The notes beneath the pieces are model-generated. The model had not been told where the DNA came from. It made no database searches and saw nothing but the letters and a program-made list of their open reading frames with translations. Below, piece by piece: positions 24,001 through 34,241 of a stretch of DNA of 64,000 bases (position 1 is the first letter of the stretch; every line of letters starts with the position of its first letter). Source of the DNA: Gordionus sp. m RMFG-2023 (lineage: Eukaryota > Nematomorpha > Gordioida > Chordodea > Parachordodidae); contig NC_088777.1 of the NCBI RefSeq assembly GCF_954871325.1, positions 49,887,366 through 49,951,365 of the forward strand. Reading direction: 5' to 3'. Made by a program: the position numbers and the translations under genes.

Positions 24001-27000
24001 GGTTAAGAAATTAAAATACAAATATTTATTTTTTTTAAGCTAAAGATAATTTGATTGATAAATAATCAATTATTCTCTCGACTTTTTTTCTCTATTTTTT
24101 CATAAAATTTGATGTAAATATTAATAAATTTTTTTTTTTAAATATTTTTAAAAGTGATTTTTATTCATATTAAGTGTTGTTTATGAATTTTTAAATGTGG
24201 TTTTTGTAAATAATTAATTTATGAGATAACAGTAGAGATGTTATTTGCATGACCCTAATTTTTAAAATATAAAAATTTCGTCCCGGCTCCCTTTAAAAAA
24301 ATTAGGCCTGGCCAGGATTTTTAGTCCGTACTTTATATATTCAGGGCCGGCCCGTCCTGGATATTTTTAATGTTGTTTTATGTTAAATATGTTATCAATA
24401 CTTATTTTAGCCTATTTATGTCAAAAAAATTCAAAAACTTTAAAAACTACGATTATGACAATTGTCACTTTTCTACGGTACATCTTCACTAAATTTAATT
24501 TAAACATGTTATCAATACTTATTTAAACATATTTTCTTCAAAAAAATTCAAAAATCTTTAAAAATAACGATTATGACAATTGTCACTTTTCATTGGTATA
24601 TCTTCACTAAATTTTTATTTAAACATCTTATTAATACTTATTTTAACATATTTTCTTCAAAAAAATTCAAAAAACTTATAAAATAACGATTATGACAATT
24701 GTCACATTAAAATATTAACCTTAAAAAGATCATATAAAATAACATCAAAAAAGTTTCATAAAATCCACCTCATTTAATAAAAAATAGATAATTTTAAAAA
24801 AATGATAAAAAAAATTATATTTCACCTAAAAGATTGTTTATTTATCTAATAAAATTTACAATATAATTCCTCAATAAAAGATGTATTTACAAAGAAGATT
24901 GTGAAAATTACTAATAAATTATATTAGAAAGAATATTACATTTTTACAATATAGCAGCATATTATTTTTTTTATTAAAAAAACATCAAATAAATAAATTT
25001 ATTTTCATTTCAAAATATTTACATTAAATATAAATAAAATAAATTATTTTACTAAAATAAATAAATAATAATTAATGCTAGGCATTGATGCAGAATTTTT
25101 GACTAATTTATTTTAGCCAATATTTAGGCTTAGCCCATTTTTAGGCTTAGCCGATTTATTCACCTAAAATCTCGGCTAAGCCATTTTATAGTCGGCTAAA
25201 ATTAGCCGATTACGCAACACTAACTATGATAGTTTATTTATGGATATGCTACTGATTTTCATTCACAATCAGTGATTTCCTGTTTTCAAATATTTAGCAA
25301 TATCTAATTCAAAACATTGCATGAATGTCATGTCATTCCTCACTGAAACTAGCAATTTGATAACATTTCAAAATAATGAAACAGATTTTTATTGTAACAA
25401 TCTCTCAATCTCAATATAAAATACATTTAGGTGTTAAAATATTTCTATGTGGGAGAAATTTCCATATTGTGGAAAGATTTTACCAATTAGGATTTTAATA
25501 ATCCATTAGGTTACACTTCTTCAGGAAAGTTAACTTATGCAGAAAGAGTAGAGGTCTACAAAGCCCAGTCTGATTCTCTGCCCATCATCTGAATAAAAAT
25601 TATTTGGGCTGGACCAAAATAAATTAAACAGCTGAGCAGGAAAGACTAAATCATGACATCTGGCAACCCTGGCTAAGTCCCGAATTGCCTTAGTCAAGTT
25701 GTGTGTAATATCTTATAAAATTTATCTGAAATATAAAATGGTGGGAAAACAGGTTTCCGGACAAAAAAAGGATTTAGATCATTAAAATTTAAAAAATCGC
25801 ACCTTCTTCAACTTATTAATCATTTTTTGAGCAATTTTTTTGAATTTAAATATTTGATTTTAGCTATGAATTTCAGATAATTTTATCATGAACTTTTTAA
25901 ACTTAATGTAATTTATATTAGTTTTTCCATCGATTATTCATATAAATTATAAATGATTCAAAGATTATTGATAAAATTTTCTACAATTCATAAGATAGGT
26001 ATTCTAAACATGCTGGAATATATTTCCGGTAAAATCAAAAAAATCGTGCTCAAAAAATGATTTAAAGTTGAAAAAAAATTACACATTGCCAGAAAAAACA
26101 CATTAACGCTAACATAGATATATTTGATAAATTCTGATATTTCATCGAAATGATAATTCATAAAGTGTTTCAATATTATATAGTTGTTATTTTGGTGTTC
26201 ACAACCGATATATTGGTTTAGGCCCTGTATTTAAATTTTTTTAAAACCCGAGTTGCAAAATATTGAAACCAGGCTTGGCTAGGCCAGGTCATAAAATTAT
26301 GCCATTTGCAGACCCCTAAGATATATGAATGAGTTGGAGTGATTTGTAGAAAATTGTAAATTAGGAATGAATAAAATAAATATTGTACCCTATAACCATA
26401 ATATTTAGTATTATAATATTCTAAATTATTTATATAAGGGAAGGGTAGGTATGTGATGTGAGACATACTGTATTGTGGTGCCAATATAAAAAACATTAGG
26501 TCATGCTCAGAATTAGTTCAAAATAGGGTTCTAAATAAAATTTTATATAATTAGGACAAAATAATAATAAATGAAGTTTTTCATAAAAAAATCATTTATA
26601 ACTATAAATTACTCATTAATTTAATTAAAATTATGATAAAAAATAAACACAATTACCTGTATTAAAGATATTATTGCAATTATAACAGCGATAACAATTC
26701 TAACATCCATTTTAGGAGAATACCTTCTTCTGTAGTAATAATAATGATTTCTGTAGTATTCATCTAAAATTTGTAATTTTTAATAATTCAGTTGATATAA
26801 TAATGTACCAGGATGATCCAACATATAATCATATTCTTTACGTGTTTCTTCATCTTTGAGTACCTAAAATTTATATAAACATTTGAATAATGCTTTTAAA
26901 TTAAAAACTTCATAAGCCTGAGCAATTTGCATAAATAATTTTCCATATTTATCCTTGTCTTCCTAAACATGATGTCAAATATAATATAATATTAAATTAA

Positions 27001-27307
27001 TATCACCTGAGATTTGTGACGATCTGGATGATATTCTTTTGCCAATACTCTATAACTTTTTGAAATTTCCGACTGTTAATTTTTTTTAATAAACTTGATA
27101 TGATTATAAAATATCTATTACTTTTGATGAGCTTCTTGTAACTTTTAATACTATTAAATATGATTAAGTCATCGTGACCTATTAAGAAATAAAAAACTTA
27201 CAATCATAGCAATTTTCTCTTTCGCAATACATAGATAAGACGGATACTGTAAAGCATGAAAGGAAGCATAATATGAAACTTAATTTAAGAGTTAACGTAT
27301 CAAACAT
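15096..27307 (-). CDS. DNAJC25: DNAJC25 orthologue, J-domain ER membrane protein, 11 exons
   Basis: J-domain co-chaperone anchored in a membrane (ER in characterised relatives), stimulating Hsp70. Exons in transcription order: 27307-27202, 27150-27122, 27072-27007, 26962-26909, 26863-26809, 26763-26657, 19535-19368, 19083-19019, 18666-18540, 17845-17711, 15221-15096. All introns are GT-AG and phases close exactly, giving 345 residues (human about 360). A hydrophobic signal segment begins at MFDTLTLKLSF, then NCYD opens the J domain with HPD at residues 60-62. Next come EETRKEYDYMLDHP (residues 90-103) and RRRYSPKMDVRIVIAVIIA leading into the first membrane segment. TIPKYRIKAKEIAENQGLL lies in exon 7, a second hydrophobic segment near 225-250, and GPGQISFVEDE at the end. 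These match the family order. The weakest splice site is the GTTTTT donor after exon 4. Intron 6 (7.1 kb) hosts a foldback transposon. Confidence 0.93.
16214..16553. mobile_element. GGCCCGA-rich element, TAGTGATCTGCA ends
   Basis: Starts TAGTGATCTGCATCGGGCC and ends GGCCGCAGATCTCTA, an imperfect inverted repeat. The interior alternates GGCCCGAAATTTTTTTAAAA blocks with AT-rich DNA. It lies in DNAJC25 intron 10. A longer sister copy is at 19591-19997. Confidence 0.6.
16721..17130. other. Unassigned higher-complexity segment with opposed open frames
   Basis: Within DNAJC25 intron 10. A plus-strand frame (16721-16984, 87 codons, ATG start) and a minus-strand frame (17094-16843) overlap. Base composition is less AT-biased than the flanks, as if once coding. 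I recognise no domain in either translation; the plus frame is Lys/Glu-rich. It could be a transposon relic or a nested small gene. Confidence 0.3.
17296..17518. mobile_element. hAT-type hairpin MITE, copy with perfect 8-bp target duplication
   Basis: Starts TAGTGTTGTTAAATGGC, ends GCCGTTTAACAAAACTA, and the arms TTTTGAGCCGATTTTT and AAAAATAGGCTCAAAA are inverted. ATCGTAGA flanks both sides exactly (17288-17295 and 17519-17526). Inserted in DNAJC25 intron 10. Confidence 0.9.
19591..19997. mobile_element. GGCCCGA-rich element, TAGTGATCTGCA ends, longer copy
   Basis: Starts TAGTGATCTGCATTGGGCC and ends TTTGCAGATCTCTA. Internal blocks GGCCCGGCCCGAAATTTTT and GGCCCGACCTGACCCG are shared with the 16214 copy. 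It lies just upstream of DNAJC25 exon 7 within intron 6. Confidence 0.6.
19998..20240 (+). repeat. Dispersed repeat family 3, copy 1
   Basis: Contains GTGTTAGCGTCAATGCG, then ATGTTTGGAATACCTATTCT, then TCAGACAATTTCGCCATGAG. The same ordered blocks recur at 55862-56075 in the same orientation and at 25885-26125 inverted. It is not part of the adjoining GGCCCGA element. Class unknown. Confidence 0.6.
20430..20649. mobile_element. hAT-type hairpin MITE with perfect 8-bp target duplication
   Basis: Starts TAGTGTTGTTAAATGGCTCG and ends CGAGCCGTCAATACTA. ATTAACAT flanks it exactly on both sides (20422-20429 and 20650-20657). Located in DNAJC25 intron 6. Confidence 0.9.
21010..21170. mobile_element. 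GGCCCGG-rich element fragment
   Basis: Contains CGGCACGGCCAAGATA, GACCCGGCCCAGGTATATTT and ends GCCAGCAGGTCCCTGATG, matching the right half of the CAGAGACC...GGTCTCTG family. The left terminus is not clear. Confidence 0.4.
22475..22703. mobile_element. GGCCCGG-rich hAT-like element
   Basis: Starts CAGAGACCTACAGAGG and ends GTGCAGGTCAATG. Flanking octamers GGCAATTT (22467-22474) and GGTAATTT (22704-22711) match at seven of eight positions, so an 8-bp target duplication is likely. Located in DNAJC25 intron 6. Confidence 0.65.
22875..23000. repeat. Short tandem AGGCTAAGCCTAAAAATCAGC units
   Basis: Three to four copies of a roughly 35-bp motif built on AAGCCTAAAAATCAGCTAGG lie just inside the left terminus of the foldback element. 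A decayed counterpart (TTAGGCTTAGCC) lies near the right terminus at about 25125-25190. Confidence 0.75.
23471..23960. repeat. About 119-bp tandem units each carrying the palindrome GACAATTGTC, left arm
   Basis: GACAATTGTC occurs at 23471, 23572, 23691, 23810 and 23929, spaced 101, 119, 119 and 119 bp. Each is followed by ATAATCGT or a close variant, and preceded by AATTTAGTGAAGATG within the unit. They belong to the left arm of the foldback element. Confidence 0.9.
24380..24715. repeat. GACAATTGTC tandem units, inverted right arm
   Basis: The same unit in inverse orientation: GACAATTGTC at 24457, 24575 and 24694, spaced 118 and 119 bp, each preceded by ACGATTAT and followed by CATCTTCACTAAATTT. 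Three copies here against five in the left arm. Confidence 0.9.
25885..26125 (-). repeat. Dispersed repeat family 3, copy 2 (inverted)
   Basis: Contains AGATAGGTATTCTAAACATG, GGAATATATTTCCGG and CACATTAACGCTAACATA, the reverse of the ordered blocks at 19998-20240. Located in DNAJC25 intron 6 near exon 6. Confidence 0.55.
26215..26320. mobile_element. GGCC-type element fragment
   Basis: Contains TTGGCTAGGCCAGGTCATAA and TGCAGACCCCTAAG, resembling the right end of the GGCCCGA-rich elements in degraded form. The left end is not resolved. Confidence 0.3.
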
Positions 27308-27485
27308 CCCAACTAACCTAATTTTAAATTTTTACATCCCATTTTTGATGAATGTGTGATTTAAAATTCATGATAAATAAAAACACAAAATATTTATTTA
27401 TCTTTAGATCAACATATAAGAAAAATATATCAGAAATAATTATAATACAAGATAATGTTTTTTTATAATTTCTGTTTTATGTATA

Positions 27486-27999
27486 TTATTTTGAGATTGT
27501 TAGAGTATAAAATATTTCTCTTATAATTCCATTAGGATCATCATTTTCTATACAATTTTCCTTTATTATTTTTTGTCAATAAGTAATAAATATTTAATTA
27601 CCTTTATGTATTTAATATATGCTCTTATGCTCGGATCATTTGGATGCAATTTTTTAACATTTACTAAATAATAGATTATATTTCGAATGGCATCCTTAGT
27701 TCCCTTTAATTCACAATCATCTTGAAACGTTCGCAAATTTTCAATTGTAGGCAAAGAGTCTATGAATTGAATAATACAATTTAGAGGAGTTTAAGTTTAG
27801 AACAGAAGCTGTAATAATGTAGGAATATGTTGCAATAAAATATTTATTTATGATATTATATTCGTCAATTAGATATGGTAACATGATTTATATATATATA
27901 TATATATATTTATGATTAATATAAATTGGGTGAGGTTAACTATCTAACACATATAGCAATAGCATCAATCATAATTATAATTTGCACAATCGATTCCAT
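27486..27999 (-). CDS. Small unrecognised protein gene upstream of DNAJC25, three predicted exons
   Basis: Two exons are supported by phase-consistent splice sites: 27759-27602 (starting SLPTIENLRTFQDDC and ending YIKYIK) and 27560-27486 (ENCIENDDPNGIIREIFY..., stop TAA). The intron between them is only 41 bp (GTAATT...AAAG). A first exon at 27999-27951 beginning MESIVQ fits the required phase, giving about 93 residues, but that exon is speculative. The middle exon predicts helices with the motif RNIIYYLVNVKKLHPNDPSI. I do not recognise the family. The stop codon lies about 180 bp upstream of the DNAJC25 ATG on the same strand, so co-transcription is possible. Confidence 0.5.
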
Positions 28000-30900
28000 A
28001 AGATTAACAACCTTGTGAGTATATATTAAAGATTGAATAAACCTGTGCATGTATGTTTAGGCAAATTAGTTTAGAAGCTATTTTTATTTATAAGTTTCTT
28101 TAATAGGGAACACTTCTACAAATATTTAATATATTTCAAGCAATAAAAAAATAATAATTTCCTGCATTTTTAAATAATTATAAATTTTTTCATGTCTAAC
28201 ATAAAGCATATTCAGCAATTTTTTTTTAGGTCTGGACTCTGTCTTCAAATATATTTTTATATAAAGTTTTATCCATATTTATATTTTACATTCAAAAAAA
28301 GACACTAGAGTTCGTTATTTAATTGCATCCCTAATTTTGCAATGCTGTTTAAGCTAACCATGATATTTGGGATCTTTGATTATTTATTCAACTTATTTAT
28401 TCCACAAAACTTGGCATTATAAAACATTCCGCCTAATATAGTGTTATACACTTAAATAATAAAATGGAACTAGAACAGTAAATGCTTTAAATATTTATTT
28501 AATGGATTATCACAACATTAAGTGGATACAATTTAGCAACGATAACTATTAATAGTAGTGTATTGCATGGAAGGCTATGGTAAAACATAAGTCTCACCCC
28601 TTCCAAATTTTTTGAGCATCTTTCTAAATTTTAAAGAGCAGCTGAAACCACTCCAAAATATTTCATTCTAAATTGTTCTCATTATTATTATTATTATAAA
28701 AATTAAAATTTTATTTATTTGCACATTTTTTTTATAAGGATATAGAAGATAAAGAAAAAGTTTATTTTTTAATATTTTTTTTTTTTTCATTTTATATTTT
28801 AAATCAACTAAAATATTAATATTGATAGTACTTTAACAATTATGGATATTACAAACTTTGCAACACTTTGGTTGACATTTAAATACACATTCCTTACACT
28901 TCTATATAAGGGTAGGTACTCGCGTCCTCCGGCTTACCTAATTCACAAGACACTATTGCCAGCCAACATTCCTTCTAATTAGAATGAGTTGGATTCAATA
29001 TTTTGGACAGTAAAAGATCGGAAGATGTAACTCTCGAGTTTTGGTTGAAAGGGCAATCTTTCATAGAATATTATAATTGAATGGGCGCATTAGTTAAATC
29101 GAATGCACAATACGCTTCTATAGTGGTTACTTATTCATCAAAAGGCAATCAGTGTTTAAATGAGTGGTGAGGGTAGGAATAGGTTGCCAATTTTTTTGAG
29201 GCAGAGGGGTAGTGAGTAGGCTATAAGAGGCTTAGATTAGGGGTAGAATAGTTTTATTGGGGGGTTTTCTATTAAATTTTTAGATGAAATAGGGCAAAAG
29301 ATATTGCTATAAAAATTAATAATTTTATTATAGACCTATTATAATACAATATAACCATCAACCAAATCTACGTACTGCAAACAATCATAGACATTATTTT
29401 CGAAATAAATTAATTTCTGAATCACTTTTTATTTAAAAGGGTTGGAGAACTATGATAATGAATTTATGTAAATGCAGGGGTTTATAATTGAATTCGTGTT
29501 TTAACATAACTTTTACTTTCACAATATTTTAATAGTAGTAGAGTATTAATAATTTGTTATTCTTTTTAAAATTTATGTAGGAAGCATCATTATAATAATT
29601 AAAAAGGTTTAACTAATTATATATACTGCCGTAGGCGGCGGAAATTTTATAGGGGGGAGGATAGATTTTTGAGGCGGGTTCGCTACAGTGAATATTCTGT
29701 CATGTAGTCGCCGAAGGCAATAAATATTCGTATTCATAAAATGTAATATTTTTTTACCCTTCATTACTACCACATTAGTGAATATTGGCAAAGAGGCTAT
29801 ATTCTTTATATAAACCTTAGGCATAATCAAGGAATATTTCATTTAAAAAGAAGAATTATATTACGAGCAAATCACGTGAATGATCTCCTTTACACAGATA
29901 GGACTTCGGGAGTTTGAAAATCGTTTAAAGTCAACTCATTATAAATTTTGATAAAGAAATAACAATTTATAACTTGTGAGGAAAAGGTTTCTTATGCTAA
30001 ATATATTAGCTGAAGACTCGATATTTTGTCGCTTCAGATAATTAATTAAGGAGGCAAGATATGGGATAGTTTAATAGTAAACGACATGATAAATCTGTGA
30101 ATAACAGAACGCTCACCAGGCTTAACTGCTACTTGGTTTTAATATATATTTAGATCAGATTTTACAGAACACGACAATTCATATTTAGTAAAGAGTAATG
30201 ACGGGAGATATGGAGAACGCGTGAACAAACTTTTTAAAAGAAGACCATGGCTATAAAATAGGTTGAGACAATGAAGGGTAATGATAAGTACTGCAGTAAT
30301 TTTTCCACTGCTAATAGAATTTATAATAAAGGTTGGATCTAAAAGTGAAATTGATTATCACATTTATGCGAAAAATTTAACAGTCGACCAAATGGATTTA
30401 TAGAAGAAACTACTTCAGAAATTAATATCTGATTAGTACTACTTTAAAATATATTATGGAGAAAAGAAATATTATATTGTAAAGCTTATTAATCTAAAAA
30501 TTAGCTATCCTATATTTATGTTAACTATTAATAAATGATAAGTTAAACATGAAAATAAAATTTTACCATAGTTCAGTCCTTTGAAAATGCTTTGTATGTT
30601 GATTAGATAGGTCACACATTGATCGAGAGTAGTTTTGCATGAAAAAGGCTATATTTTTTTATCATATAATTAAATGACATTTAAACAATATAATACCATA
30701 TTAAAGTTGCTTAGATATTTGAGGGATATATAAATTTTTTCGTAAAACTCCCGGCACTTAGCATGAAAAGCTTTAATGTTCACCTAATATATATGAGAAA
30801 AGAAAATAATATATATTTAAATTAGAATTTACTATATAATAGACATTAAACTAACCTTTGAAATGCTGAATTAAAAGTCTAAATTAGACACTTAAATTTA

Positions 30901-32384
30901 TATGAAATGTGTCTATCAAATTTTAGCAAGAGTAAAAGAAGATTAGTAGCAACTAATTTGTTGAGTTATTTTAAGTATTGAGAGCAAATTTGAAGATGGA
31001 CTAAAAAAATTGGTAAACACAATATTTTCATTTTATCTGAATTTTATTAATCGACATATTTATGCTTTATTAAATTTTATATATATACATACATATTTAA
31101 ATTATTATATCGAAGTATATTAATCATAAAAATTTTTCATAGTGAGTTTGGTTTGGGTAAAATAGAAATAATTTATTAAAATAATGATATATAGAAGGAA
31201 AAACGCAAATCCGCTTTTAACTAATCCACACGTTTAAAGTATTCTCTGACAGTGAAGTGAATGCAAAAAGGCGTGTTCCCTCAATCAGAATTTTTATTAC
31301 ACCCCAAATGTAACAATTTATAAACAGAAAGAGTTATAGCTGTGATACATTAATAATCAGGTATGTTAAAATATTAGAAATAATAAATATGTATTTTATC
31401 AAGATACTATTTCAGAGGTATCGGTATCTCTATTCGAGACATTTTGGATTCATATTGATATAATTATCCGTTTAAAGGGCAAGCCACACATACTTGTATG
31501 CACAACAATCCCGAAAACTGATATTTTAACGTCCATAGGATGAAAAAAAGTTGGGCAAAACAAAAGCCTATACCCGACATAATTTAATTACTTTAAGGGT
31601 GGGAGGGTTGCTGAATTTTGGTCTAAATTCTTTTGTGTGAGTCTCTTAAATGATTACAAACCATTTAGAGTATCCCCTGACTTTCGATTTATCCTTAAAT
31701 ATTGATTAACTTAAAAGTCCCAATAATATCATACAAACAAAATTATTTAAACTCATCATTCGAACAAATCACGTGATGCATTTGCATTGAAAACCATCCT
31801 CCATATAGAAAATATTAGTTCAAAACATAATTGAACAAATTAAGTCTTTCGAAAGAGATGAAATCGTTGGTTTTTTTAAATTTGGTAGCCGAACTCATAA
31901 AATCAAATAATAATATTTGAAATTAAATTCATTTAAAAAAAAATATCTCCGAGTTTAATTTATTTAAAAAAAACAAACCAGAAAATATTTATTTTACGCA
32001 ATAGATGACGGTAACATGGTAAATATTTGTATTAATAATTTATATAATTATAAAAAATATATATCTTTATATTTAGATAATATTTCTAGGCAATCTCTGA
32101 AAAGATATCAAGTCAAATTATATATTTGTGGATAAGATTTATTAAAATCTAACAATCATTATTTTAATTCAATATTTGTATACGGATGTGATATCTGCTC
32201 AATAATTTTTTTTAACTCACTTCGAATTTTAAACTTAAAAAAATTGAATTCTAAAGTTAGCATTATGCCAACCTTACATAAGTATAATAAACAACTGTAT
32301 CTTTATCTAAATCCATTTAGAAATATCTGTATCTAGATTGATTTGAAATGTATCGTTTAACAACGATTAATAATTCTTTCTTAA
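28000..32384. other. AT-rich intergenic region
   Basis: No exon could be supported. Features noted: a short GC-richer patch at about 28900-28990, another at 29610-29720 with GCCGTAGGCGGCGG and GTCGCCGAAGGC (probably transposon-derived), and long AT-rich stretches. The minus-strand frame 29609-29842 crosses the second patch and has no recognisable motif. Confidence 0.5.
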
Positions 32385-32485
32385 TATCACAAACTTGCGC
32401 AACCATATCTTATGGTGATGTTCCGAACTTCATCTCCCAATTCTTTTTGGAGCCAGACTTAAAGCCTTACAGAATCCTAACAAAG
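32385..32485 (+). pseudogene. LINE reverse-transcriptase fragment, left half, interrupted by a TRIM
   Basis: Decayed reverse-transcriptase coding sequence of a non-LTR retrotransposon. The last 45 bases encode ILFGARLKALQNPNK, matching the (L)FGA.L.AL.K block of the RT domain; a frameshift precedes it. The reading frame is cut inside a GAT codon at base 32485 by the LTR element and resumes at 34505. Confidence 0.7.
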
Positions 32486-32808
32486 TGTTAATAGTGTTAT
32501 TTATTCAAATTTGTAAAATAATTAATTGAGTATTAATTTAAATGTTTTGTTACATATTGTGTTGTTTATTCAAATTTGTAAAATAATTTATTGAGTATTA
32601 ATTTAAATGTTTTGTTACATATTGTGTTGTTTATTCAAATTTGTAAAATAATTTATTGAGTATTAATTTAACTGTTTTGTTACATATACCAGTATATATA
32701 CCAGTCGATGATATACATATTATAATTATTATTATTTTATTTTTTAAAGTAGAAATAAAATTTAATCTAAAACACAAAATATAACTTATTTTATTCTTGT
32801 TTCTTTCA
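32486..32808 (+). repeat. 5' LTR of the TRIM (323 bp)
   Basis: Runs TG...CA. It contains three tandem copies of a roughly 65-bp unit (TTATTCAAATTTGTAAAATA ... TTTTGTTACATAT), whereas the 3' LTR has two. This accounts for the whole 65-bp length difference. Confidence 0.93.
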
Positions 32809-32826
32809 TGGCGCCCCGTTACGTTT
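32809..32826 (+). promoter_or_regulatory. Primer binding site of the TRIM
   Basis: TGGCGCCCCGTTACG directly follows the 5' LTR. TGG is the complement of a tRNA 3' CCA end and the location is canonical. The tRNA identity was not determined. Confidence 0.8.
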
Positions 32827-32935
32827 TTGTAAAAAAAAAAAAAGAAGAAAATATATAAAATTTGCCTAAAATTAAAATAAAAAAGTAAAAATTAAATTAA
32901 ATTCGAAATTGTGATTACTACCTTATTTATCGATT

Positions 32936-33193
32936 TGACTACCTATTGTGACGATTGCTTAATCCATTGAGATGACTCTATTTATATGACTACCTATTGT
33001 GGTGACTACCTATTGTGGTGACTACCTATTGTGACGATTACTTAATCCATTGAGATGACTCCATTTATATGACTACCTATTGTGATGACTACCTATTGTG
33101 ATGATTGCTTAATCCATTGAGATGACTCTATTTATATGACTACCTATTGTGATGACTACCTATTGTGTTGATTGCTTAATCTATGGAGATGAC
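32936..33193. repeat. GACTACCTATTGTG minisatellite inside the TRIM
   Basis: Irregular higher-order tandem array of GACTACCTATTGTGRY units alternating with CTTAATCCATTGAGATGACT and ATTTATAT spacers. About seven copies of the ACCTATTGTG core are present. Confidence 0.9.
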
Positions 33194-34230
33194 CTAGAAT
33201 CAAACCTAGCACTTTCATGCAAAAAGCTTCTTTCTTCATAGTGTCCTGGCTCTGGATGTTGGACTGGAATATGATAACCAGCACCTAACCTAATGTGACA
33301 ACCTAGAAAGAACCAATATGGAAGTTGGACGTTAGGTTATGAATTCTATATTGTGAGACCAATGATGATCACTTATTATTCTAATCCACGTAAGAAGAAA
33401 AGTTATTTTAAATTAAAATTTTATGCTGAGATAAAGGCATGTTGTAAATTTACTTATTAAAATAATCAATAATGGACATATTTGAACACATAAAAGCCTT
33501 AAAAAATTATTTATTTAATTTTTTAGTGAAATATTGATATTTTTTTTTGATTTCTTGTATGATGACCAATTGTTGTAAATTACCTAAACCTAAAGATGAA
33601 TTTTTAGATATAATTAAAAATAAACCATTAAAAATCCTAAACAAGAAGATAAAACTTTAATTTTAAATATATTAAAATGTAATTAAAACATGAATTAAAA
33701 GGTTTAAATCACATGATAGATTTACATAACCCTTATAAGTAATACTTAATATGATAAATATGTTTTTGAAATAAAGCTTTTGAAGACAAAAGGTTATGTA
33801 AAAATTAAACATCATTATTTTAGAAAAATATTGTGTGAAATTTAAATTTTTTTTAAGAGAGGGAAATGTGCATAATATTTGCATATTTTAACCTCGGAGA
33901 TTGAAAATAAATAAAAATAATTAAATATTAAAACGCTACTAATTAAATATTAAAACGCTACTAATAAAATATAAAACGCAAAATTTAAAAAAAAAACGCG
34001 AAATTTTATATAATTTTTTTTGATTTATCATTCTTATGTTATTCTACATCATTCCCTATTCCAAAAATTTTATTCCAAATTCTTTTATTCCAAAATTTTA
34101 TTCCATATATTCAAACTTGATCCTTATAATAATGATAACGTACAGCAACTTTTCTAACCTACAAAAATGTATGGACTCACGCCATCAGACAGACTTATGC
34201 GCCCTCTGAGCAGCAACTTGATGCTTTGTC

Positions 34231-34241
34231 GAGGAGGGGAA
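34231..34241 (+). promoter_or_regulatory. Polypurine tract of the TRIM
   Basis: GAGGAGGGGAA lies immediately before the 3' LTR start at 34242, the position where plus-strand synthesis is primed in LTR elements. Confidence 0.75.

Larger units (their letters stand above)
22840..25222. mobile_element. 2.38-kb hAT-like foldback element with roughly 1-kb inverted arms
   Basis: The left terminus TAGTGTTGCGTAATCGGC is mirrored by the right terminus GCCGATTACGCAACACTA. The octamer ACTATGAT flanks both ends exactly (22832-22839 and 25223-25230), as expected for hAT insertion. The inverted arms extend inward for about 0.8-1.1 kb: for example ATGCCTAGCATTAATTATTA at the left and TAATAATTAATGCTAGGCAT at the right, then the same ordered AT-rich blocks. 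Each arm holds tandem units (separate entries). The centre (about 24235-24370) carries a GGCCCGG-type fragment. No transposase is encoded, so it is non-autonomous. It sits in DNAJC25 intron 6. Confidence 0.9.

Noticed and set aside
23370-24021. Minus-strand frames of 60-70 codons inside the foldback element
   Set aside because: They are translations of the 119-bp tandem units, lie in several frames and lack motifs.
22840-25222. CRISPR-like array because of regular 119-bp spacing
   Set aside because: Repeats are long near-identical units without unique spacers, in an animal intron, and are mirrored in the opposite arm.
33190-33240. tRNA-like B box (GGTTTGATTCT on the minus strand)
   Set aside because: No acceptable A box or cloverleaf around it, and it lies in the TRIM interior.
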